Source: JBBRWO01 sp038249135 (GTDB taxonomy: Bacteria; Actinomycetota; Coriobacteriia; Anaerosomatales; JAAXUF01). Taken from it: a stretch of 64,000 nt of DNA. The stretch spans positions 1 to 64,000 of the forward strand of contig JBBRWO010000002.1 of assembly GCA_038249135.1 (NCBI GenBank), given 5' to 3'. Both the position numbers and the translations under genes were made by a program. Numbering within the stretch: position 1 is the stretch's first letter; the number at the start of each line of letters is the position of its first letter. This document shows positions 32,996 to 40,163 of this stretch, piece by piece. Under the pieces are notes generated by a model. The model searched no databases, was not told the DNA's origin, and saw only the letters and a program-made list of their open reading frames with translations.

Positions 32996-33511
32996 TCAGC
33001 GCCAGGCCGACGACCCCGCGTGCTTGGTGAACAGCCGCATCTCCGGAGTCGGCTTGAAGCCAAGACCCTCGTACAGCGGCCGCCCGATGTCGCTCGTGTG
33101 CAGCATCACCGCAGGCGCGCCGCGTTCTTCGGCAGACTCGATGCACGCGGTCATCAGCGTTCGAGCGATGCCGCGTCGGCGATACTCCGGCAGAACGTAC
33201 ATGCCGAGGACGTACGCCGCGAGCCCGATGATGTTGCGGGGGCTCGGCGGGACTCGTTGCCACACCACGACCACGCAGCCCACCGCGATGCCGTCCGCCT
33301 CGGCGACAAAGCCGCTGCAGCCGCCGGTCGCGAACCCCTCACGCAGGTGCTCCAGAGCGGCAGGCTCGATCTGCTCGAGGCGGGACTCGTCGTCCCATCC
33401 CAGCTCGCGGAACAAGCGCCAGCGATAGTCGACCGCCAACGGGATGTCATCCGCCGTTGCGGAACGCACTGCGAAGTCAGTGCGCGTGGCGAAGGCGGCG
33501 TCATCGGTCAT
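32996..33511 (-). CDS. GNAT-family N-acetyltransferase
   Basis: 171 residues. The acetyl-CoA-binding motif A reads VLPEYRRRGIARTLMTACIES, preceded by the beta strands IIGLAAYVLGMY and followed by PAVMLHTSDIGRPLYEGLGF. ATG 33511 overlaps the stop of the upstream Cys-rich gene (ATGA), so it is co-translated with the Feo operon. Substrate unknown. Confidence 0.85.
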   Translation of the reverse strand: MTDDAAFATRTDFAVRSATADDIPLAVDYRWRLFRELGWDDESRLEQIEPAALEHLREGFATGGCSGFVAEADGIAVGCVVVVWQRVPPSPRNIIGLAAYVLGMYVLPEYRRRGIARTLMTACIESAEERGAPAVMLHTSDIGRPLYEGLGFKPTPEMRLFTKHAGSSAWR

Positions 33512-33684
33512 CCGGCTCGCCTCGGCGGGTCGACAGGCGGCGCCGGCACGGGATCGGTCTTGCAGGAGCTGCCGCATATCGAGCAGGCGCCGGAGCAGCC
33601 CACCACCTTGAGCGCGTTGCAGCGCGGGCAGCGAGTGTCGTCGGATTCGAAGCCACAGGCCGGGCAGGTGTGTAGGACCGTCAT
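33508..33684 (-). CDS. Small Cys-rich protein in the feo operon
   Basis: A 58-residue protein, absent from the supplied ORF list because of its length. ATG 33684 has AAGGAGG 8 bases upstream, and the TGA overlaps the GNAT start. It contains eight cysteines: CPAC, CPRC about 8 residues later, then C-x3-C-x2-C-x3-C (C30 to C41), ahead of a Pro-rich tail (VPAPPVDPP). This pattern fits a double zinc ribbon or a small Fe-S protein. It lies 14 bases after feoB, so it may be a FeoC-like partner. Confidence 0.75.
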   Translation of the reverse strand: MTVLHTCPACGFESDDTRCPRCNALKVVGCSGACSICGSSCKTDPVPAPPVDPPRRAG

Positions 33685-33697
33685 GTCGTCGGCCTCC

Positions 33698-35554
33698 TTA
33701 CGCGATTCCGAGGATGTGGGCGATGATACCGCCGAGCAGGAACGCGATGGTGATCGATGACGCCACGAGCCCGAGCGTGTAGACCCAGCCGCGCTCCTTG
33801 AGTACCACCATCACCGATGCGATGCACGGCACGAACAGCGTGATCGTGACCATCGCGACCAGCAGCTGCGGGTCGGTCAGGTTCATCTTGAAGAAACCAG
33901 CGGCACCAAAGTCGCGTCGCACAAAGCCCATCACGAACGCGGTCGCGGCCTGTGGCGGCAGTCCCATCCAGCCCACGGTCAGCGGCTTTGCGACCTTCAC
34001 AATCCAGTCGATCGCGCCCGTGACCTGGAGCGTCGAGATGAAAGCGGCGCCGGCCAGGAAGAAGACGGTGACCTCCTTCATGAAGTGGTAGACCTTCATG
34101 CCCGTCTTGCGGACCACGTTATCGAGACGCGGCAGTCGCAGCGACGGCAGGTCGATGAGCAGCTCCGTCGACTCGCCCGGCACGATCTTGTTCAGCACCG
34201 TCCCCACCAGCACGAAGATGCCGATGAGTATCCCAAAGTACGCCGCCGAGTAGACCGGTGCCGTGTTCGCCATCAGAGCCGCGATGACCGCGATCTGCGC
34301 CGAGCACGGGACCGCGATCGCCATGAGCGCAGTGGCGATGAACCGCTCGCGCCGTGACCCGAGGATGCGCGTGGTGAGCGTCCCCATCGTGATGCAGCCT
34401 AGGCCCAAGATCAGCGGAATCACCGCTCGGCCGTTGAGACCCATCGACGTGAGTGAGCGATCCGCGAGCGCGGCGATTCTCGGCAGGTAGCCGGAGTCCT
34501 CCAGCAGGCCGAGCAGCGCGTAGAAGCTCGCAACAAGTGGCAGGATGACCGCAAGCAGGTACGTGGGCGTCATCGTGAGCACGCCAAACTCGCCGGCAAG
34601 GATCGTGTACAGCGGGGAGCCTGCTGCGAACACACGCGCGACGAGCTCCTGCACGAACGGAATGTAGTACGTCTGCATGATGTTCACTTCGAGGAAGCCC
34701 ACCACACCGCCCGCGACCCACTGCCCGATCACCACGTACATGCCCGCCAGCAGCGCCAGCAGCATCGGCACGCCGGTCAACGGGTGCATCATCGCGTGCG
34801 ACAGCTTCGCCGAGAAGCTTGCGCCCTGCGTGGTCTCGGTGATGACGTGACCGCACAGGTCGTTGACGCGGTGGCGTCGGCGCAGGTAGATCGCGTCGCG
34901 CTGGGTGCCCGGCTCGACGCCGTGTCGTTCGCTGACCGCCTCGTCGCCCTCAAGCACCATGACCGCCTCGGCACGCGTTCCCACGCGGGTCAGCATCTCG
35001 ACGATCTCGGCCTCGAGTTCGACTTCGGCGCGACCGGCACGCGCGCTCGGAATAGCCGCAACGAGCTCCTCGATCCCCTTGCGCTCGACCGCGACGGTCT
35101 CGATCACCGGCACGCCGAGCAGATCCTCGAGCAGATCGCGGTCGATGGTGACGCCGCGCTTGCGGGCCTCATCGGCCATGTTGAGCGCCACGATCATGCG
35201 CTTGCCCATGTCGACGAGCTGCAGCGTGAGAAAGAGGTCGCGCTCGAGATGCACGGCATCGACCACGTTGATGATGACGTCGCCGGACAAGATGATGTCG
35301 CGTGCAACGGTCTCTTCGTCGTTAAACGAGCTGACGCCGTAGACGCCGGGAGTGTCGACGATGTCGTGCTCGCCTATCCGGCCGCGCGTCAGCTCGACGG
35401 TGGTGCCGGGAAAGTTGCTGACGTCGACGTAGGTGCCGGTCAGCGCGTTGAACACGACTGACTTGCCCACATTGGGGTTGCCCACGAGTACGACCGTCTC
35501 GCACCCCGGCCGCACGTCCGTGCTACCCGGTGAGTGACAGCTGGCTTCGCTCAT
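33698..35554 (-). CDS. feoB: Ferrous iron transporter FeoB
   Basis: 618 residues. N-terminal GTPase: G1 LVGNPNVGKSVVFN, G3 DTPGVYG, G4 NMADEA. The transmembrane part has Gate (nucleoside-recognition) motifs and about eight to ten helices (TYLLAVILPLVASFYALLGLLEDSGYLPR). It is shorter than typical FeoB (650-770), without a long C-terminal extension. AAGGAG precedes ATG 35554. It follows feoA by 72 bases and leads into the Cys-rich gene. Imports Fe2+ across the membrane. Confidence 0.95.
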   Translation of the reverse strand: MSEASCHSPGSTDVRPGCETVVLVGNPNVGKSVVFNALTGTYVDVSNFPGTTVELTRGRIGEHDIVDTPGVYGVSSFNDEETVARDIILSGDVIINVVDAVHLERDLFLTLQLVDMGKRMIVALNMADEARKRGVTIDRDLLEDLLGVPVIETVAVERKGIEELVAAIPSARAGRAEVELEAEIVEMLTRVGTRAEAVMVLEGDEAVSERHGVEPGTQRDAIYLRRRHRVNDLCGHVITETTQGASFSAKLSHAMMHPLTGVPMLLALLAGMYVVIGQWVAGGVVGFLEVNIMQTYYIPFVQELVARVFAAGSPLYTILAGEFGVLTMTPTYLLAVILPLVASFYALLGLLEDSGYLPRIAALADRSLTSMGLNGRAVIPLILGLGCITMGTLTTRILGSRRERFIATALMAIAVPCSAQIAVIAALMANTAPVYSAAYFGILIGIFVLVGTVLNKIVPGESTELLIDLPSLRLPRLDNVVRKTGMKVYHFMKEVTVFFLAGAAFISTLQVTGAIDWIVKVAKPLTVGWMGLPPQAATAFVMGFVRRDFGAAGFFKMNLTDPQLLVAMVTITLFVPCIASVMVVLKERGWVYTLGLVASSITIAFLLGGIIAHILGIA

Positions 35555-35626
35555 TCGATGAACTCCTTTGTGCGGTACTGGCCGAGCAGGCCTGCGTTGG
35601 CGGCACGTGGCCGCGCGACGCTGGAG

Positions 35627-35926
35627 TTAGCTGCTCAGCCTGCGGACGTTGATTCGCTTTGCGAGCGAACGTCCGACGGCGATCTCCTGTCTTCCGCTCT
35701 TGATCACGAGCGGACCGGCCGGGACCCTGGTCACGCATTCGACACACGCGCCCTCGGCAACGCCGAATCGCAGTGCCTGAACGCGAGCATGAACATCGTC
35801 GACAGAGATGATCTCTATCCGCTCACCTTTGCGCACCAGGTCGAGCGTACACAGGTCGCATGCCACCGGAATCGGCGCGACGAAGTCGGTACCGGTGATG
35901 GCTTGCGAGAGGTCTGCGTCGGTCAT
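35627..35926 (-). CDS. feoA: Ferrous iron transport protein FeoA
   Basis: 99 residues with an SH3-like FeoA fold: CTLDLVRKGERIEIISVDDVHARVQALRFGVAEGACVECVTRVPAGPLVIK, then GRQEIAVGRSLAKRINV. It starts about 25 residues later than the usual SH3 core, with a short N-terminal extension containing a CxxC. It precedes feoB in the same operon and probably regulates the FeoB channel. Confidence 0.92.
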   Translation of the reverse strand: MTDADLSQAITGTDFVAPIPVACDLCTLDLVRKGERIEIISVDDVHARVQALRFGVAEGACVECVTRVPAGPLVIKSGRQEIAVGRSLAKRINVRRLSS

Positions 35927-35971
35927 GTATGCGTCTCCTGCGAGTGTCGGTGCCTGCTCATCCTGCGGTTT

Positions 35972-35989
35972 ACTTCGTATATGCTAAGT
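35972..35989. promoter_or_regulatory. Candidate metal-regulator operator before feoA
   Basis: ACTTCGTAT-ATGCTAAGT is an 18-base near-palindrome (7 of 9 positions symmetrical), 46 bases upstream of feoA in the expected promoter zone. Halves resemble the TTAGG/CCTAA-like arms of DtxR/IdeR/MntR boxes. Regulator identity inferred only from the context of iron transport genes. Confidence 0.4.
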
Positions 35990-36058
35990 CTCCCGCTGCG
36001 CCGATACTACGCCTGCTCCTGAGTCCCGTCAACACCACCTTCCTTGGCACGAATCGTG

Positions 36059-38749
36059 TCAGCTCGCGGAGCGACGCCCCGTGACCACTTTCGCGATGTC
36101 GATCGCTATGACCGGCAACAGAATCGCCGGCAGCATGATCGACCATTCAGTCCAGCCGAGCGGAGTGGTGCGCAGAATCCTGTCGGCGCCGGGAAGGTAA
36201 ACGACGAGCATTTGCAGCGCGATGCCGCCTGCTATCGCAGCGAGCAACAGCGGGTTCTCGGCGCTGGCACGGGAGAAGATCGAGCGCGTCCTCGAGCGAA
36301 AACTGAGCGAGAACAGCAGTTTCTGGATGACCAGTGCGGTGAACGCTGCCGTCTGAGCGCTGACGACCGCGCCGGCATACTGCGGAGCAAACGCCTCGTG
36401 GGTAAGCGGCACGCCGTATGCGGCCAGTACCCCCACATAGGCGCCCAGCGTTCCCACTGACAACACGGCGCCTCGCGACAGGATGCTGACGACCGAGCGC
36501 CGCGTGATGATGCCCTCGCTCGCGCCGCGCGGCGGACGCTGCATGATGCCCGGCTCCCCTGGGTCGACACCCAATGCCAGTGCTGGCAGGCTGTCGGTCG
36601 CCATGTTGGTCCACAGCAACTGAACCGGATAGAGAGGCACCGGCAGGCCGGCAACGGTGGCGACAAACATGAGGAAGACCTGGCTCGCGTTGGCAGAGAG
36701 CAGAAACCGCATGAATTTGGTGAGGTTCGTGAACACCACGCGCCCCGAATGAATCGCCGTGACGATCGTGGCGAAGTTGTCGTCGGCGAGAATCATGTCC
36801 GAGGCGTCCTTCGCAACCTCGGTACCCGTCTGACCCATCGCCACGCCAACATCAGCTGCCGAGAGAGCCGGCGCGTCGTTTACGCCATCGCCCGTCACCG
36901 CGACGACGTGCCCCTTCGCCTGAAGTGCTTGCACGATCCTCATCTTGTGCAGCGGATCGACGCGCGCGATCACCGTGGCGTCATCGAGCGCGCTCGCCAG
37001 TTCCGCGTCCGTGAAGTGCTCGATATCCCGGCCGTTGAGCACGCGTCCCGACTCGGGCAGGCCGACCTCTGTTGCGATCGCCCGTGCGGTCACCTCGTGG
37101 TCGCCGGTCACCATGATCACGCGCACGCCGGCCCCATGCGCCTGGCGCATCGCCTCGGGCACCTCGGCGCGTGGAGGATCGATCAGGCCGATAAGCCCGA
37201 GCAGCGTCATCTGCTGCTCGGCGGTCTCGAGCGCCACGGGTCGTTCGGCGAAGCGGCGCTCGGCGACGGCAAGAGTTCGCAGGCCGTTCTCGGCCATTCC
37301 GAGCACGGCGGCCTCTGCCTCCTTTCGCGTCGACTCGTCGATCACGCAGCGAGCGAGAATGACCTCCGGCGCGCCCTTGGTGAAGGCGACCCAGCCGTCG
37401 GGCTCGCGATGCAGCGTGGTCATCATCTTGCGCTCCGAGGTGAATCCGATCTCGCTCTCACGCGGCGCCTCGGCCTCCGCCGTCGTCTTCTCACGTCCGA
37501 CCTTGCCGGCGGCCGCGACCAGCGCCGTCTCCGTGGGATCGCCGATCACGTCGTCCCCGGTCACCTCGGAGTCGTTGACCAGTGCGGCCGCCCGCAGCAA
37601 CGCGCGCGCCCACTCCGGCGAGTCCCCGGAAAACTCAGGCTCGCCCAGAAGCCGTCCGCCGAGTCCGTCGAGTTTCACGACCGTCATGCGGTTGAGCGTC
37701 AGCGTGCCGGTCTTGTCGGTGACGATGACGTCGGTGGACCCCAAGGTCTCGACCGAGTGCATCTTGCGGATGATGGCGTTTTGCTCGGCCATGCGCTTCA
37801 CGCCGACACCGAGGGTGATGGTGACGACAGCCGTCAGCGCCTCCGGAATCGCCGAGACGGCAAGCGCGATCGCTGCCAGTGCCATCTCGTCGAACGGGCG
37901 GCCCGCCGTCACGCCGGAGATGAACACGATGCTCGAGGCCCCGACGACGAACAGCGCGATCGCTCGGCCTACCCGCTTGAGCTCCTTTTGCAGCGGCGTG
38001 ACCGGCTCCTGGCCACTCGCGTACTCGGCGATGCGCCCAAGCTCGGTGCGGCTACCTGTGGCAACGACCACGCCCGCGCCCCGCCCGCGCTGAACTGTCG
38101 CGCCAAGGCTCGCCAGGTTGCGCTGATCGCCCAACCCGACGTGGTCGAGATCGATGGCCTCAACCGACTTGAGCACAGGCAGTGATTCGCCGGTGAGCGA
38201 GGATTCATCGACCTCAAGGTCGGCGACCTCGATGAGTCGCATGTCTGCAGGAACCACATCGCCCGCCGCAAGCACGACGACGTCACCCACCACGAGAGCT
38301 CGGGCCGGAATGGATCGTTTGCTCCCCCCGCGCAGGACTGTGGCGATCGGAGCCGACATCTCCCGCAGCGCGTCGACGGCCGCCTGAGCCTTGTCTTCCT
38401 GAATGAAGCCGAGAAACGCATTGAGAACGAGGATCACGCCGATGACTGCGGCGTCCACGAAGTCTCTGCCGGCTGCAGCAATCAGCGCCGCAGCGATGAG
38501 TAACCACACCATCAGGTCGTTGAACTGAGAGAAGAACATTCCCAGCCGAGAGGTCCTCTTGGGCGGTGGCAGTTCATTGGGTCCGTCGACACTGAGCCTC
38601 TCGGCGGCGACGCTCGGCTCAAGGCCGTTGTTGGCGCTGCTGCCGGTGCGCTCGAGTGCTTCTTCCACCGTGGCTCGATACCACGCGGGCAGAACAGGGT
38701 CGGGAGTGGCGACGTCATTGAGATTCGCGCGAGTCTGGGTCTTGGGCAC
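36059..38749 (-). CDS. P-type ATPase, cation transporter (probable Mn2+ exporter)
   Basis: 896 residues from GTG 38749 (GGAGG 5 bases upstream). Motifs: TGES (actuator), PEALTAVVTI (ion site in helix 4, unlike PEGLPAVVT), DKTGTLT with the phosphorylated Asp, and the helix 6 phrase LLWTNMATDSLPALALGVDPGE. N-terminal CATPase domain and about ten helices, hence P2A type (Ca2+/Mn2+). An upstream yybP-ykoY riboswitch at 38853-38945 makes Mn2+ export the likely role. A second, related ATPase gene lies divergently at 40164. Confidence 0.9.
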   Translation of the reverse strand: MPKTQTRANLNDVATPDPVLPAWYRATVEEALERTGSSANNGLEPSVAAERLSVDGPNELPPPKRTSRLGMFFSQFNDLMVWLLIAAALIAAAGRDFVDAAVIGVILVLNAFLGFIQEDKAQAAVDALREMSAPIATVLRGGSKRSIPARALVVGDVVVLAAGDVVPADMRLIEVADLEVDESSLTGESLPVLKSVEAIDLDHVGLGDQRNLASLGATVQRGRGAGVVVATGSRTELGRIAEYASGQEPVTPLQKELKRVGRAIALFVVGASSIVFISGVTAGRPFDEMALAAIALAVSAIPEALTAVVTITLGVGVKRMAEQNAIIRKMHSVETLGSTDVIVTDKTGTLTLNRMTVVKLDGLGGRLLGEPEFSGDSPEWARALLRAAALVNDSEVTGDDVIGDPTETALVAAAGKVGREKTTAEAEAPRESEIGFTSERKMMTTLHREPDGWVAFTKGAPEVILARCVIDESTRKEAEAAVLGMAENGLRTLAVAERRFAERPVALETAEQQMTLLGLIGLIDPPRAEVPEAMRQAHGAGVRVIMVTGDHEVTARAIATEVGLPESGRVLNGRDIEHFTDAELASALDDATVIARVDPLHKMRIVQALQAKGHVVAVTGDGVNDAPALSAADVGVAMGQTGTEVAKDASDMILADDNFATIVTAIHSGRVVFTNLTKFMRFLLSANASQVFLMFVATVAGLPVPLYPVQLLWTNMATDSLPALALGVDPGEPGIMQRPPRGASEGIITRRSVVSILSRGAVLSVGTLGAYVGVLAAYGVPLTHEAFAPQYAGAVVSAQTAAFTALVIQKLLFSLSFRSRTRSIFSRASAENPLLLAAIAGGIALQMLVVYLPGADRILRTTPLGWTEWSIMLPAILLPVIAIDIAKVVTGRRSAS

Positions 38750-38852
38750 AAAAGCCTCCACACGTTGACGAAACGGACAACGCGGTACCGATGCGACTCT
38801 CGAGGAATAGCTCCAGGGAATCAGGATTCGAGACTCCGGCACGGTATCGCAC

Positions 38853-38945
38853 CGAAGGTCTCGTCGCGGAGTGTCCGCCCGGGGCGAATGCCCGAGATGA
38901 CGAACGGACCGCCCGGCTCATCGCCGGACCGACTACTCCCCTTCG
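38853..38945 (-). promoter_or_regulatory. yybP-ykoY (Mn2+) riboswitch before P-type ATPase 1
   Basis: On the minus strand: closing stem CGAAGG (38945-38940), immediately GGGGAGTAG, later TCGTCATCTCGG (L3-like), and GACGAGACC followed by CCTTCG (38858-38853) closing the stem. These are the conserved landmarks of RF00080. It is about 100 bases upstream of the ATPase start (38749). The 3' stem strand can also pair weakly with the GGAGG ribosome binding site. Confidence 0.8.
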
Positions 38946-39081
38946 CTGTGGTGATTGTCCATTATGAGCAGCCACGAAACAAGCGACGCTTCCTCCGCGC
39001 TACAATCCGTCCTGTCCCCGCCGCCCGATGGGCCGGCACAACCAGACCGCCGGAATCGGCGTGCTTGTGGAAGGAATCACC

Positions 39082-39954
39082 ATGGCGTACGCGTCATTCG
39101 AGGAACTGCTGGAGGCCGCAGCGGATGCAGGTGGGCTCGGGCAGGCCGTGCTCGATCGCGAGGTGTTGGAGTCGGGTCTGGGTGCGACCGAACTCCGCGA
39201 GCGCATGGGTCTGGCCCTGACGGTGATGCGCGACGCGGTCGAGGTGGGGCTTGCCGGGCAGGCGCACTCGCGCTCCGGGCTTATCGGCGGAGACGCGGCA
39301 CTCGTGCTCGGCTCGCACGCAGGACCTCTCGGCGGAGCGTTCGCCACCGTGCTGGCGACGGCGCTCGCCACCGGGGAGGTCAACGCGTCCATGGGCCGTA
39401 TCGTGGCCGCGCCAACGGGCGGTGCGTCGGGGGTGCTTCCGGCGGTCATCCTTACCATCGGGGCGAAGTACGGAGCCAGCGAGGACCAGCTCATCGACGC
39501 GCTCTTCGCCGCAGCAGGCATCGGCAGTGTCATCGCAGCCCGAGCGACACTGTCCGGAGCCATCGGTGGCTGCCAGGCGGAGATCGGCTCGGGCTCGGCG
39601 ATGGCAGCCGCAGCAGCGGTGCAACTCGCCGGCGGTACTCCCGCGCAAGCGGGGCACGCCGCCGCGTTCGCGCTCCAGGGCCTGATGGGACTCGTCTGCG
39701 ACCCGGTGGGCGGCCTCGTGGAAATCCCGTGCGTGTTTCGCAACGCCACCGGAGCCGCAGTCGCACTGTCCGGCGCCGAGATGGCGCGTGCCGGCGTGGA
39801 GTTTCCCATCCCCTTGGACGAGGTGGTGGATGCGATGGATTCCGTCGGGCGCTCTTTGCCGCCTTCGCTGCGAGAGACCGCGCTGGGTGGTCTGGCGGTC
39901 ACTCCCTGTGGTCGAGAGCTCGCCGCACGCGCCTCCGAGCCGCGCGAGCACTAG
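39082..39954 (+). CDS. sdaAA: L-serine ammonia-lyase, alpha subunit
   Basis: 290 residues; ATG 39082 with AAGGA 7 bases upstream. Typical SdaAA features: SRSGLIGGDAALV, APTGGASGVLPA, GAIGGCQAEIGSGSAMAAAA and CDPVGGLVEIPCVFRN, where the cysteines (GCQAEI, VCDPV, PCV) bind the 4Fe-4S cluster. Partner of the sdaAB gene at 32.3 kb. It stands between two riboswitch-controlled P-type ATPase genes. Confidence 0.95.
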   Translation: MAYASFEELLEAAADAGGLGQAVLDREVLESGLGATELRERMGLALTVMRDAVEVGLAGQAHSRSGLIGGDAALVLGSHAGPLGGAFATVLATALATGEVNASMGRIVAAPTGGASGVLPAVILTIGAKYGASEDQLIDALFAAAGIGSVIAARATLSGAIGGCQAEIGSGSAMAAAAAVQLAGGTPAQAGHAAAFALQGLMGLVCDPVGGLVEIPCVFRNATGAAVALSGAEMARAGVEFPIPLDEVVDAMDSVGRSLPPSLRETALGGLAVTPCGRELAARASEPREH

Positions 39955-40025
39955 CCGCTCCGGACTAGCCGGATCCGGCCGCATTTCGCTACTGCCACCG
40001 CGCGCGACATGCTAGCATCGTCGGT

Positions 40026-40126
40026 GTCGAGGGGGAGTAGCGCCCCGAGCGAACGATGCTCGGGGAGGCAGGCCGTCAGCACGGGCTCAGACCCCGGTTC
40101 TGTCCCCTAGCAGCGAGACTCTCGGC
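40026..40126 (+). promoter_or_regulatory. yybP-ykoY (Mn2+) riboswitch before P-type ATPase 2
   Basis: Closing stem GTCGAG (40026-40031) pairs with CTCGGC (40121-40126). Inside are GGGGAGTAGC, a perfect CCCCGAGC/GCTCGGGG hairpin, GTCAGCACGG (L3-like) and AGCGAGACT just before the 3' closing strand. These are the conserved elements of the yybP-ykoY family, known to bind Mn2+ and often to precede P-type ATPases and other Mn2+ exporters. Confidence 0.8.
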
Positions 40127-40154
40127 GGTACGTACACCTACGTTACCTGCCGAG
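40121..40154 (+). promoter_or_regulatory. SD-sequestering hairpin of riboswitch 2
   Basis: The 3' strand of the closing stem and what follows (CTCGGC-GGTA-CGTA) can pair with TACG-TTACC-TGCCGAG, about 14 pairs with two single-base bulges and loop CACC. The second arm overlaps the ribosome binding site GAGGAG (40152-40157). It is mutually exclusive with the riboswitch P1 stem, hence an ON-type translational switch. Confidence 0.65.
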
Positions 40155-40163
40155 GAGACACCT

